In this document: positions 11,196 to 21,680 of the stretch, piece by piece
Layout: every line of letters begins with the position of its first letter
Position numbering within the stretch: position 1 is the first letter of the stretch
Assembly: GCA_003254925.1 (NCBI GenBank)
Contig: QANZ01028368.1
Location: 158,266 to 222,265 of the forward strand
Direction of reading: 5' to 3'
Source of the DNA: Chamaecrista fasciculata
Lineage: Eukaryota; Streptophyta; Magnoliopsida; Fabales; Fabaceae
DNA length: 64,000 bases
Program-made: the position numbers and the translations under genes
Notes under the pieces: generated by a model
Told to the model about the DNA's origin: nothing
Database searches by the model: none
Seen by the model: only the letters and a program-made list of their open reading frames with translations

Positions 11196-11280
11196 TGCTT
11201 TCACTTTATTACTAAGTAAATACACTGAAATTAGAAGACTTGTGCAATGCTTTGTGGTAAAGAAGTGATGATCTCCACAT

Positions 11281-11288
11281 TATTTATA
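11281..11288 (-). promoter_or_regulatory. TATA box of peptide gene 2
   Basis: TATAAATA on the minus strand, about 86 bases before the ATG, in the conserved ATCTCCACATTATTTATAC block. Confidence 0.65.
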
Positions 11289-11327
11289 CCACAAATTTAT
11301 TTTTTCTGCCAATTTGTTGTTTTGGAG

Positions 11328-11585
11328 GTTTATACCATAAATAACAATATACAAATTAACTCATTAATGTCAATAATAACACTTTTTTTGGCGTTTATAC
11401 CATAAATAGCAATATATAAATTAACTCATTAATGTCAATAATAACATTTTTTGGGACTTATACCATAAATAGCAATATATAAATGAACTCATTAATATCA
11501 ACAATAACACTTTTTTTTGGCGTTTATACCATAAATAAAAATATATAAATTAAATCATTAATGTCAATAACACTTTTTTTCATTC
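11328..11585. repeat. 64-bp tandem repeat, four copies, upstream of peptide gene 2
   Basis: Four imperfect copies start near 11328, 11393, 11456 and 11522, each with TATACCATAAATA, AATATATAAATTAA and CATTAATGTCAATAA. The paralogous promoters at 4405, 16198 and 19450 have a single copy. The expansion is therefore specific to gene 2. Confidence 0.85.
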
Positions 11586-12265
11586 TATCATGTAGATTAA
11601 TTTTTGGTAATTAAGCGTTACTTAAGATATTTATCTTGTGACTAATCCCCTCGATGATTTATAGGCACTTTGATGGGTGGGGCAACTGATTTAAGAATTT
11701 AAAGTTGCTCTTACTCAAAGTCAAGAATCAAACCTCTAACATTTAATTTAAAATAAATAAATTCATACCAGTTGATTACACCTCTTGAGTTATCACACGT
11801 AAATTAAGTAGAGTAGAAAATAATGAAGCTTTACACAAATTTTATACCAAATTTTTGTATTATAAATAATATCTATCTTATACTATAATATAACATGACA
11901 TATAAAATAGTATGATATTTGATATCACAGTGTACCAAACATAAACATCATCTAGTCCAATACTAACATCTCTTTTTATTTTTTTTTTATGTCTAACAAT
12001 CTGTTCCTAATCCAAGAATAGGCTAAAACAACATAGTTCCATAGGCTCGAAGTCCACTTGGTCCATTGCCATAGATATGCATTAGATAGCAACTATTTCA
12101 TAGAATAAAAATCTTAATAATTAATGTCAATAGAAAAGTAAAAATGGGTAATGTTTCTCATGCTTCATACATAATTTTAAAAAAATAAAAATGAAACTAA
12201 TTCATAGAATAGAAAATTATTTGGACATAAATATAAAACTTAAGGTCAGAGACTGCTAAGTAATT
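11586..12265. other. AT-rich spacer between peptide genes 2 and 3
   Basis: Far-upstream region of gene 2 and 3' flank of gene 3. The part from 12120 on resembles the 3' flank of gene 2 at 10020-10165. No gene or element boundary was recognised. Confidence 0.6.
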
Positions 12266-12942
12266 TCAAAACTTGGGAGGACTTGTATGTGCGAGACAAT
12301 TACAATCACAATGATTCTTGACACACATTGGACAGCCTCCACCATCACCACCACAATAGTCTATACAATCTGAAACATCCATGCAATAATCATACCCTTC
12401 TTCTTCATTTATTCTTGCTCCTCTCGTTCCACAATCTGAAAACAAAAATTATAAATTTTATCACTCTTAATATTCTGATTAAACTCAACATTAAGAATTT
12501 AATTAAAATATGTCCGCTGAAAGTAATGTGTAATTTTTCATTGTAGGTACATATAGTACTTTTTATATCTAAATGTAATATTTGGATTTTCACCACTTAA
12601 AAATATCATAAAGTAAAGAATCAGTAGGTCGCACTCATAGTGCCATGTATTATATTCTTCTCATATTTATTTTAGATAGCCATAGTTTATCTTATTTATA
12701 AATCTTATAATTTAGAAAAACACTAATACAGGAGAATTCATAATAAAAATAGCATTCTTCTTATAAAAGGTTTCTTCAATAAAAGAAAACTATAAAACAT
12801 TGTTTATAGAAGAGAGAGAGAGAGAGAATTTACAATATTGAGAAAGAAATAGAAAAGTAGTACATGAAAGATATATACCTGATGCTATAAGCAAAAAGAA
12901 AAGAAAGCAAAAGGTCAAATTGATGGTTGAAGTTTTGGCCAT
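12266..12942 (-). CDS. Cysteine-rich defensin-like peptide 3 (two exons)
   Basis: Exon 1 is 12879-12942 and exon 2 is 12266-12435, with a phase-1 GT-AG intron. The 77-residue product has a 21-residue signal (MAKTSTINLTFCFLFFLLIAS) and nine cysteines in the order C-x15-C-x5-C-x3-C-x6-C-x2-C-x4-C-x-C-x-C, ending PPKF. It is closest to peptide 2: they share CGT-GAR at the mature N terminus, the glycine-rich C4-C5 loop, CPMCV and CNCLAH. The signal exon is one codon longer than in the paralogues. The intron is short (about 440 bases) and free of large insertions. A secreted defensin-like role is inferred from the fold signature. Confidence 0.86.
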
Positions 12943-13022
12943 TGCTTCAATCTCTAGTAATACACTGAAATTAAAATACTTGTTCAATATCTTGTGGCAA
13001 AGAGAAGAGGTAAACGCGACTT

Positions 13023-13030
13023 TATTTATA
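13023..13030 (-). promoter_or_regulatory. TATA box of peptide gene 3
   Basis: TATAAATA on the minus strand, about 81 bases before the ATG. The surrounding block has diverged more than in the other four genes (CGCGACTTTATTTATAC on the plus strand). Confidence 0.6.
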
Positions 13031-13422
13031 CTGTAAGTTGTTTCCTTTTTATTTTGGGAATTTATTGTGGGTTTTATAGAGTTTTATGACTAGTCCAATA
13101 TGACAATAAGATCTCATTTTTATTATTAATTAGGAGAATTTATAATATGAGATTGGGAAAGATTATACTGTTTCCTTTAATATTTTTTTTTCCTGTGGCA
13201 TGAAAGGATTTTGTTTGCATAAATTAATCAAGGAAGAGGATATTAAATTAGTGTATGATTTTATTCAATTGCTACGTGGTCTATTTTTCACGATAATATT
13301 TTAATGAAAGAGAAACACAAACAAAATAAAACAGTTTTAAATATTAACAGCACAACAATACAAAAAGGTACAACCAAAAACTTAATTATATTTTATCCCA
13401 TCCATCTAAACTAATGTTAAAT

Positions 13423-13464
13423 AATAATATTTTTGTTCTTTTTTTTGGCCAAAATAATATTTTT
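13423..13464 (-). mobile_element. Ultra-short retroposon-like insertion
   Basis: AATAATATTTTT at 13423-13434 and 13453-13464 brackets GTTC, eight T and GGCCAA. The duplicated sequence is AT-only, so this case is weaker alone, but the insert matches the others. Confidence 0.5.
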
Positions 13465-13540
13465 TTTCTTCTGCTTGTAACTTTAGTTTTGCTTTAAATA
13501 TATAAAAAATGCCTTAATTTGTTTCTCAACGAATCTCATC

Positions 13541-13585
13541 ATAAAACTATAATTTTTTTTTTTTGGCCAAATAAAACTATAATTT
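13541..13585 (-). mobile_element. Ultra-short retroposon-like insertion with 15-bp target duplication
   Basis: ATAAAACTATAATTT at 13541-13555 and 13571-13585 brackets nine T and GGCCAA. On the minus strand this reads TTGGCC plus poly(A). Confidence 0.75.
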
Positions 13586-14457
13586 AATTTCATAATACCT
13601 AGCAAAATTACAGAAGAAGATTACACAAATCTTAATGCATGTCCCAAATAATTAATTGATTCTCATTTTAACAAAATCATGTCTAAATTCAAAATAAAAT
13701 ATCGTCAAACCAGAGAGCATTAATGATTATATATATATATATATATATCTTATATTATATGACTCCACCCACCCCTTTCTGGTCGTTCATGTTTAAAACT
13801 ATAGTCTATGAAATTAAAAATAAGAGAAAATTTACTATTTGGTCTCTCTTTCTTTACTAAGTTAACAATTTAGTCCCTTATTTATTTTACATAACGGGCA
13901 CGCAAAGCCCCTAGTATATAATATGGACTGGACTACTTTTGGATCAGGCTTGAAAGGATTTTAATTCATACTAAACATTGGAGCTGAAGAACAGCTTTCT
14001 TGCTTCTTACTTTGGTGTATTTTGTATTTTTGGTCCACCCACATTTTGCTAATTTTTCATTTTGGTCCTTTTGCATTAAAAAAAATTACAAAATCTGAAT
14101 AGTTTGGAGATCTTCATGCACCAAAGGACCACTAATTAGCTATGCATCAAGTATTGGTTATTTTTGTAATTGCAAATTAATTTTAATTAGTTGCAATTTT
14201 GTTTTTTTTAATGATCAATTTAGATCTTTTTTGATATTTGCCTCTCAATATTTTATTTCTTTTTAGAAATTTAATTTCCTATGTTTTTTGGGGGCATTAA
14301 AAGAAATTTAATAGTTTTGAGACATGTTTATGACTGATGGAATCTTATTTAAGATGCATTTAGTCCATTTACTTGTTTAAAAAAATGCAGTTACTCTATG
14401 ATCTCTAGTATTATAGAGGGTTTATGTTTAATATATTTTAAAAAAAATATTTATTGT

Positions 14458-14553
14458 GTCATCCGGTCCGACCAATGGTTCGACCGATTCAACCGATCAA
14501 ACCGTGAACCGAACACTTGTCCGAGTCTATGTCCAGTTCGATTCTGACAACAT
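14458..14553. mobile_element. hAT-type MITE end (remnant)
   Basis: GTCATCCGGTCCGACC at the start and CTGACAACATTG at the end match, in reverse, the ends of the CCGGTCCG-rich elements at 42264 and 16408. The other end was not found. Confidence 0.5.
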
Positions 14554-14728
14554 TGGCTGATATATTGAGTCGAGTATAATTAATAAAAAGTATTTACTGC
14601 CATTATATTACTGTTTATGTTTTTTTTTTCTTTTTTTTTTTTCATATATTCTTACTTTTTAGCAATTTGATTGGCGAAAGTAGATTCTCAAAGAATATAC
14701 TTTATTGGTTGAGTCTTGTACTTTTATC

Positions 14729-15329
14729 TATAGTGTAAAAAATCGGATCGGTCACTGACCCGGTGAAAGACTCGGATCACTGGTTCAATAGTTTAACCGC
14801 TGGGTCACTCGTTCAACCGGTTGAGCCAATTTACTTAAAAAATACATTTTCAAATATACATATTCATCAAATACACATTAATATCTTACAATAATTTAAA
14901 TATAAAGTAAAAATTAAACATAACCATAGGCCCATCACATTTAATAATTGTCAAATATTTAAGTCACACTACATAAAACTTAGGGTAAATTAGACTTTAG
15001 TACCCTACGGTTTAAAAAATGACACTTTGGTACCCTGTGATATTCTCCATTAACACTTTGGTACCCTTTGAAGCTATTTTGTAATTTTAACCATAACAAT
15101 TTTTGCAAAAATTACATATTGACCCCAAATTTTTTTTAAAGTTTTCATTTTAGTCCCTAGATAATATGTATCCAGGGACCTATTTGTAATTTTTTGAAAA
15201 TATTTTGGGATCAATATGTAATTTTTGCAAAATTTGTTGAGTCAAACCGGTTCACCGGTTCAACCCGCCCGGGTCAGCTGCATAACACTATTTTGCTTCT
15301 TCCGGACCGGTCCGATTTTTTCCACTATG
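14729..15329. mobile_element. hAT-type MITE (601 bp) with a nested MULE end
   Basis: The left tip TATAGTGTAAAAAATCGG mirrors the right tip CCGATTTTTTCCACTATG. Flanks CTTTTATC (14721-14728) and CTCTTATC (15330-15337) form an 8-bp duplication with one mismatch. The subterminal DNA is rich in CCGGTTCAACC and GGACCGG, as in the elements at 16408 and 56800. A MULE end (GGGTAAATTAGACTTTAG, 14983 to about 15239) is nested inside. Confidence 0.7.
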
Positions 15330-15474
15330 CTCTTATCCTCTTTTCTTGATTCCTTGATATTTTTCATTTAACTTTTTTGATAATACCAAACTCTTCATGT
15401 TCTATTTTTTTTTCTGATTCTATTTGTTTTTTTTAGTAGCCCAAAAAAACTAGTAAAAGAATTAAATTTCTACA

Positions 15475-15520
15475 AAGATTGAGTACAATTTTTTTTGGGC
15501 TGAAGATTGAGTACAATTTT
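15475..15520 (-). mobile_element. Ultra-short retroposon-like insertion with 18-bp target duplication
   Basis: AAGATTGAGTACAATTTT at 15475-15492 and 15503-15520 brackets TTTTGGGCTG. On the minus strand this is CAGCCC plus A. Confidence 0.75.
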
Positions 15521-15614
15521 ATACACAAAAGAAATAGAAAGTACTAGTGGCTTTACTTGATATTATATAAAATTTAAATTAGTATTTTTATTATATGTCA
15601 AAATAATACAAAAT

Positions 15615-15666
15615 AAACAGTGAGAATTTATTTTTCGGCCAAAAAAAAAACAGTGAGAATTTATTT
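15615..15666 (+). mobile_element. Ultra-short retroposon-like insertion, opposite orientation
   Basis: The 19-base AAACAGTGAGAATTTATTT at 15615-15633 recurs at 15648-15666. Between them lie TTCGGCC and an A run that merges with the second copy. This one has the poly(A) on the plus strand. Confidence 0.75.
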
Positions 15667-15949
15667 AATAACTTTGGCAGTTTCCTATATATATTAAAAC
15701 AATATAAAAGGAAATTTCGGGAAATAATTTTTTTTTTGACAGTTTTGTGAAATTACCCAACTTCATCCCATATTCCCATTAGTATATTTTTTATGTAGTT
15801 TTATTTTGGTAATGATTTAATATATATATATATATATATCTGTGTGTGTATATATCTCTCGATAATCACGTATATACAAGGGAGGATAGCGTTGATAATG
15901 GAATAATTTGTCTCGTAATATTTTCCATGTTAATAATTTCTTTCATTAT

Positions 15950-16230
15950 TTTAAAACTAAAATACTACGAACTCAAAGAAAGAACACAATATTAAACATA
16001 TATAAATATAAAATTTATTTAATATTATATTGATCTCATTACATGAATCTCACGATATCGAAATCTGTCTGCTAAGGCTGTTTACTAAGCAATACACTGG
16101 AATTATAAGACTTGTGCAATGTTTTGGGGTACAGAAGAGATCATCTCCACATTATTTATACTACAAATTTATTTTTTTATGGGAATTTGTTGTTTTGGAG
16201 GTTTATACCATAAATAACAATATATAAATT
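15950..16230 (-). pseudogene. Relic of a sixth cysteine-rich peptide gene: both flanks kept, coding part deleted
   Basis: 15950-16078 matches the 3' flank of gene 1 (3230-3355: the AACTCAAAGAAAGAACACAA block, then AAATCTGTCT and AGGCTGTTTA). Immediately after, 16082-16230 matches the 5' leader and promoter of gene 4 (AAGCAATACACTGGAATTA, then ATCTCCACATTATTTATAC with TATAAATA at 16153-16160). The signal exon, intron and mature-peptide exon, about 0.9 kb, are missing. The join lies at GCTGTTTAC/TAAGCAA, where both parents share a few bases. It cannot encode a peptide. Confidence 0.8.
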
Positions 16231-16407
16231 AAACCATTAATGTCAATAATACTTTTTCTATTTTTTCTATTCTATCACATGTAGATTAAATTTTAGTAAT
16301 TAAGGATGCGTTTGGTATTCTGTCATCTCAAATGTCGTAGTATCTCAGATATCGTGGTATGTGATCTCGTATCACTTTATTTAACTAAATTGCACTTTAC
16401 TTCAAAC

Positions 16408-16989
16408 CAATGTTATTAAAACCGGACCGGAGAATGACCCGGACAGACATTCGGGTCACGGGTTGATTGGTTCAATCGGTTGGACCGACAGTCGAACCGG
16501 ATGACGTCATAAATATATAAATAAAACAAATATTAATTATTTTAAATATAAATATTTTATAATTGATAAAATATAACTATAAACTTTATATAACAATAAG
16601 ATATACTTGTGAATCCATAATTTCATTGTCCTACATAAATAAAATATACAAAAGTCACAACATGAATAATTATTAGGTTAGTAAAAATGGAAAAAATGAG
16701 TTTTTTTTCTTTGTTTTGATAAGTTTACAATATTTTTTATCAAGTTTTATATTACTTTTTTTGCATTTGGCCCACAAAACAAACAAAAAAGCTAAAAAAA
16801 AAATGGTTATTCCATTAAAAATAGTGACCCTACCGGTTTTCTCAAAACCGCTCCGGGTCACAGTTCAACCCGGTCCAAAGCGGTTTTGGGCGGTCCAATA
16901 TTCAGAACGGTTCAATGGTCCAAACTGAGCCGTCTTCACTCTCGGGTCCCGGTTCAACCGTCCGGTCCGGTCCGGGTTTCATAACATTG
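16408..16989. mobile_element. hAT-type MITE (582 bp)
   Basis: CAATGTTATTAAAACCGGAC at the left mirrors GGTCCGGGTTTCATAACATTG at the right. Flanks CTTCAAAC and CTTAAACG are similar but not identical. The paralogous segment at 21660-21690 lacks the element. It carries the same CCGGTTCAACC-rich subterminal sequence as the other copies and has no coding capacity. Confidence 0.65.
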
Positions 16990-18281
16990 CTTAAACGAAT
17001 CTTTAAAATAGGTTTCTTAAAATCCATTATTTCTATAAAGTATTCCTAAATCAATAGAGATTTGTTGTTCTGTCGAATCGTAAAGGTTCAAAAGATTTTT
17101 CCTTGTTGTGTAGGATCCTTTGCTTGCTAATCTGCATTATATTTAAATTATTGTTGTCCTTATTGGATTTGGTATAGTGAATAACTGTTATTATAAGTAT
17201 TGTTTATTGTTGGCCTTTGTTGATATTGTTGGTGGTCGCTTTCCCTACGTGGTGATGCCCTACACCACGACTTGGATGGGTTGGCCGCTCACTGAGTTTC
17301 GACTCATCCATTGTTTCAAACTTTTCAGATGCAAGTCTAAGATTAGCCACTACTACTGCTCCGAGTGAGAGCTAACCAAAAGCCCACGTCATTGATCTTG
17401 TGGGTATTTGATCTTCTTAAGTAAAGTTGTATCGAATTCTAGCATGTTAGCTCCACTAGCACTTAGGGAGAGGATTCGGGGTCGTGACATAATTGATTAA
17501 ACTTTCTCAAAAAGATTGAGTGTGATCTTGAAAAATTAACAAAATAAATAGAAAGTATATATAATAATATACGTTATACTAAACTTTGTGGGAGAATATG
17601 ACATATTGCAACGGGTATTTAGTGGGTTGGACCCACTTGTGAACCTGTCAAAATCAACCCAACTCGCTAGTTTGAGTTCAAAAATTTGAACCCGTTGTAG
17701 TTTGGGCTGAGTTATGAGTTTCAAGATTTTGAACTCACTTTGGGCTGAGTTATGAATTAATTTTTTACTTAGTTAAAACCATATTTTGATCCCTCAAATA
17801 ATATTACTTTTAATATTTAGTCCATTTATAAATTTTTATTTCTAATTTAGTCCCTCAAAAACAAATTGTGAATGACCTAAATGAAGAAAAAAAATTAAGG
17901 ACTAAAGTAAAAAAAATAATTATATAACAAATAAGACAAATAAATAATATAGGCAAACCCACCAACCCGCCCCTGTTTGGTTTGATTTGGTTTTGGTTAA
18001 CATTTTTTTTAATCCAATCTAACTTAATCTACCAAATAAAATAGTGAACTAAAAAAACTCGTCTTAAACTCAACCAAGCCATTGAACACCCCTATATATA
18101 GCAATGAGTGTCACAATATTTGGCATGGTTTCACAATCCTTAAATTAAAACGCCATCGATTTGTAGAACATAACATTAGACATAAATATAAAATTTATTC
18201 AATCATTTAATTGAGATCATCTCATTAGATGAAAATAACAATATCAAAATTGCTAGAAAGGGTGAGGACTATTTAGCAAAT

Positions 18282-19315
18282 TCAAAAGATGGGAGGACTT
18301 TTGCTAGCAATACAATTACAATGACAAATATGGTTCACACACGAAACACACAATTCCTTGCCGCAATAGTCATAGCATTGTTTATCATCTTTACAAGGAA
18401 GATCACTATAGTCGTTTATTGTTGTGGCTCTTGATTCACAACCTGAAAATATGAAAATTAAACATTAGAAAACTACTTAATTAGTATGTAACTTACATAC
18501 TCCAACTCATTGGAACATTTTAACAAACACCTTAAAGGCATTCCTTTCTCTCATATATTTACTTTATCCAAATCACAGCCCTACTATTTAGAACTTATCA
18601 ATCTCATTAAAAAAATAACATCAATATTTCTCTAATATGTTTATAAATTGTTTGTATTTAAAAATTTTAAAAATAATATCAGCAAACGCCCATAATGCAT
18701 GCGAAGCACAATAGTCCATTTTAATATAAGCAAATACTCCCTCCGTTCCTGAATATCTGCTTTTCTGGAGAACTTTTTTTATTCCAAAATATCTGATGTT
18801 TTATAACTTCAAGAGAGCATTAATTATTCTTTTACCATTTTATCCCTATTAAATATAGTAGAGTCATAAATGAATAAACATTTTCCAAGTAATTTAATAG
18901 GGATAGTTTAGTCTTTTTACCTCATTTTTGTCTTCATTCTAGGTGAGCTAATCATTTCCTTAGTCTGTGTGTATTTACCTTAAACATCAGATATATATGA
19001 ACGGAGGGAATAATAATTTTCAAACAAGTTGAGAAGTATCAAAAGGAGATAACATTTTCTTCAACATCAATGTTTTTAATAAAACTTAAATCAGATGTTA
19101 TTTATGAAAATTGAAGTACCAACCGCTGCAAGTAACCACCCATTTATTTGTTATACTAAATCTAGGTATAAGAGAAAACTTTTTTTGTAATATGGACAAT
19201 ACACTCATGGAATTATGGAGAAATTACAAATAAAAGGTACAATTAGAATGATACCCGATGCTAGAAGCAAAACGAAAACAAAACATATCAAAATGATGGT
19301 TGAAGCTTTGGCCAT
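18282..19315 (-). CDS. Cysteine-rich defensin-like peptide 4 (two exons)
   Basis: Exon 1 is 19255-19315 (MAKASTIILICFVFVLLLAS) and exon 2 is 18282-18442, with a phase-1 intron. The 73-residue product has nine cysteines spaced C-x14-C-x5-C-x3-C-x4-C-x2-C-x4-C-x-C-x-C and ends PPIF. The C4-C5 loop is GKEL, shorter than in peptides 1-3, which puts peptides 4 and 5 in a subgroup. The gene sits in duplicated segment A, and gene 5 is its sister in segment B. The 5' splice site reads CGG/GTATC. A Stowaway MITE lies in the intron. Frame and cysteines are intact, and a secreted defensin-like role is inferred. Confidence 0.87.
18737..19010. mobile_element. Stowaway-type MITE in the intron of peptide gene 4
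   Basis: CTCCCTCCGTTCCTGAATAT at the left mirrors ATGAACGGAGGGAA at the right. TA dinucleotides at 18735-18736 and 19011-19012 are the target duplication. The sister intron of gene 5 (near 23770) has the uninterrupted site GCAAATAATAATTT, confirming the insertion and dating it after the duplication. Confidence 0.9.
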
Positions 19316-19398
19316 TGCTTTCAATTACGTACTAAGCAATACACTGGAATTATAAGACTTGTGCAATGTTTTGTGGTACAAAGAGATCATCTCCACAT

Positions 19399-19406
19399 TA
19401 TTTATA
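19399..19406 (-). promoter_or_regulatory. TATA box of peptide gene 4
   Basis: TATAAATA on the minus strand, 84 bases before the ATG, in the conserved ATCTCCACATTATTTATAC block. Confidence 0.65.
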
Positions 19407-19441
19407 CTACAAATTTATTTTTTTTATGGGAATTTGTTGTT

Positions 19442-20006
19442 TTGAAGGTTTATACTTTATACCATAAATAACAATATATAAATTAAATCATTAATATCAA
19501 TAACACTTTTTTTTATTCTATCACACGTAGATTAAATTTTGGTAAATAAATATAACGTGTAATAATGTGGCCAACGAATCAAATATGATCAATTAATGTA
19601 ATAATTAAACAGGATATCATTTAATTTAAACAATTAATGCTCATTAACTATGTGTTGAATTTAGACACGGCCTTGGTAGGATCAAAATCAATGAATTGGA
19701 CAACAATCGATGGTGTGTTTGGTAAATTGTGATATCATATGTCATTGTATGTAATGTTATGTTATACTACTATAGGAATGAGGTGTTTGGTACACGGATT
19801 GGAAAAATAGTCCCGGGATTATGAGCTCCGGACTAGAGTAATCCCACGTTTGGTATGCGGATTGAAAAATTAGTCCCGAGAATACAATATTCCTAGGAAT
19901 AGCATAATTTCCTAAAATAACTATTTTTTAATCCCACCACATGGGATTATTTTTTCTCATCTAAAATGACTTTATTACCCCTAATTAATTTTCCTTAATT
20001 AATTAT
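19442..20006. other. Spacer upstream of peptide gene 4 with MITE-like pieces
   Basis: Continues the conserved promoter repeat (TATACCATAAATAACAATAT) to about 19560. Near 19712-19860 are three GTGTTTGGTA/CGTTTGGTA phrases typical of short DNA-transposon ends, but no paired ends could be fixed. No gene was seen. Confidence 0.5.
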
Positions 20007-21094
20007 GGCTTAAGTGCACTTTTGGTCCCAATACTATGACTAAGGTTTCAATTTGGTCCCATAACTATTTTTGTTGCAGATTTGGTCCCAAACCTTCGCA
20101 AAAAGTTTCACCGTTAGTCCCCTGGTCACTTTCGTCCAATTTCCGCCGTTAATTGTGACGTGGCAGTATGACTGGGATGCTGACGTGGCAAAATCAAATG
20201 AGATGGAGTAAGTTAGGATCAATATGTAACATTTCATAACTTCTCTGGACTGAACGCATAATTTTCTCTTCACACTGTCATCATCACCTTCCTCATTATT
20301 GACGGCCAAATTTGATACCTGAGAAAATGGCATCGTGCCACTCAATTTTCTCAGTTTCTCCTCTGGTATATCAGGCAACGACTTCCGTTTCACGCAATTC
20401 ACGTGCTGCCCAGCCACATACACTTTGAAAATGACTCCTCCATGATTCACAAATTCCTGAAGCACCACGGGAATGCTTAGGGTTTTGAGCCCGCCGCGAT
20501 TGAAAACCAAGTACAATTTGTGGGAACCAGCGGTGCCATCAGCCGCCAAGGGTTTTGCAATTAGGGGAAATTTCAATTTCAAACCCTCGATCACAAATTC
20601 CGATTCGTGGACGAACACTTGTTTCGGAATCCCGACGACGGCGTCGTTTTCCAGGGGGATTTTCGCCGTCGTCACCACTTCCAGCATCGTTTCCCGATTG
20701 TGAAGCCTCTCGATCGACTCCGGGCGATCGATTACGACGGCGTTTGGATATGCTGCGGAGAATTCAGCTAGTTGTTTCTTCCAATCTTCGGCGTTTGGAT
20801 TTGCATTTTGGGCACAAAGGCAATTCATTTGGGATAAAATTATGCGTTCAGTCCAGAGAAGTTATGAAATGTTACATATTGATCCTAATTTACTCCATCT
20901 CATTTGATTTTGCCACGTCAGCATCCCAGTCAGACTGCCACGTCACACTTAACGGCGAAAATTGGACGGAAGTGACCAGGGGACTAACGGTGAAACTTTT
21001 TGCGAAGGTTTGGGACCAAATCTGCAACAAAAATAGTTATGGGACCAAATTGAAACCTTAGTCATAGTATTGGGACCAAAAGTGCACTTAAGCC
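20007..21094. mobile_element. Pack-MULE carrying an ITPK gene fragment (1,088 bp)
   Basis: Inverted arms of about 259 bases (20007-20265 and 20836-21094) begin GGCTTAAGTGCACTTTTGG and contain repeated 'TTTGGTCCCA' phrases. ATTAATTAT flanks both sides exactly (19998-20006 and 21095-21103), a perfect 9-bp target duplication diagnostic of Mutator-type transposition. The 570 bases between the arms are captured gene sequence (see the pseudogene entry). No transposase is present, so movement would need one supplied elsewhere. Confidence 0.92.
20266..20835 (-). pseudogene. Inositol 1,3,4-trisphosphate 5/6-kinase (ITPK) fragment captured in a MULE
   Basis: On the minus strand the frame is open through the capture and reads DWKKQLAEF, IDRPESIERLHNRETMLEV, then LKFPLIAKPLAADGTAGSHK, VLQEFVNHGGVIFKVYVAGQ and CVKRKSLPDIPEEK. 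It ends at FSQVSNL and an acidic tail. These are the hinge and ATP-grasp segments of plant ITPK1-type kinases, including the IAKPL lysine strand and the QEFVNHGG motif. The N-terminal inositol-binding part and the C-terminal metal-binding part are missing. The open frame continues into the MULE arm, so any product would be a chimera. There is no stop in the captured part, which suggests recent capture or selection. Kinase activity is not expected. Confidence 0.88.
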
Positions 21095-21103
21095 ATTAAT
21101 TAT

Positions 21104-21680
21104 TTCTCTACAAACCCTTGTCACTTTTCATCTTTGTCATTCTACGTACAACTCTCTGCCAACTTGAAATGTAGAAAAAATTTATCAGGATATATAATAT
21201 TGCTTTTGTACCGTTTTTCGAAACTTTTGAGCTTTGATCCGTGTTCATTTTAGTTTGTTTTGATAAATGAGTTTATGGGTACTCATTTTCGGCTCCTAAT
21301 GATCATTTTGCACATGGAAATTTTGAGAAAAATGCTTCGTTTTGCTGCATTTCATTTTGGTCCTTTTTGGGGTTCATCGGGTTCGATTTTCTTCGGATTT
21401 GGGGCTATTTTGAGCTTAATCTTTCAAATTGATCCAAGGAATCAAGTTTGTGATGTCCGAAAATTAAAACCCATATGAAATCTGATCAAAACCGAGCTCA
21501 AATCGTGCGAAAATGGTATTTTTTTTTTGTGGATGATTGAAATTGAGGGCATAATTGAAACTAACGTTTCACATTGGGGGCACAACTGACATAAATGAAA
21601 CGTTTGGGGCATAACTGAAAATCACTGCAAACGTTAAGGGCACGAAAGGGTGTTTTGCCTTATTTCAAACTATTACTTTG
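21104..21680. mobile_element. Solo MULE end and unassigned sequence
   Basis: 21541-21659 (GAGGGCATAATTGAAAC to GTGTTTTGCC) matches the right end of the Dof-carrying MULE at 45900-46021. No matching left end was found. 21170-21520 is less AT-rich (GGTTCATCGGGTTCGATTTT) and could be captured DNA, but it was not recognised. Confidence 0.55.

Larger units (their letters stand above)
13031..14457. other. AT-rich spacer with two tiny retroposon scars and a possible Helitron end
   Basis: Contains the short insertions at 13423-13464 and 13541-13585 and a (TA)n run near 13727-13748. The 13896-13914 segment has GGGC and GCCC around a 7-base loop followed by CTAG and T. Parts of 13620-13730 resemble the gene 1 upstream region (4500-4660). 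No coding sequence was recognised. Confidence 0.55.
16990..19441. repeat. Tandem segmental duplication, copy A
   Basis: About 2.45 kb that aligns with 21681-24214 in the same orientation and includes peptide gene 4. The 5' part (about 17180-17490, with GCCCTACACCACGACT, GTCATTGATCTTGTGGGTAT and CACTAGCACTTAGGGAG) looks like old retroelement-derived sequence present in both copies. The stretch 17500-18281 otherwise holds AT-rich DNA and no gene. Confidence 0.9.
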
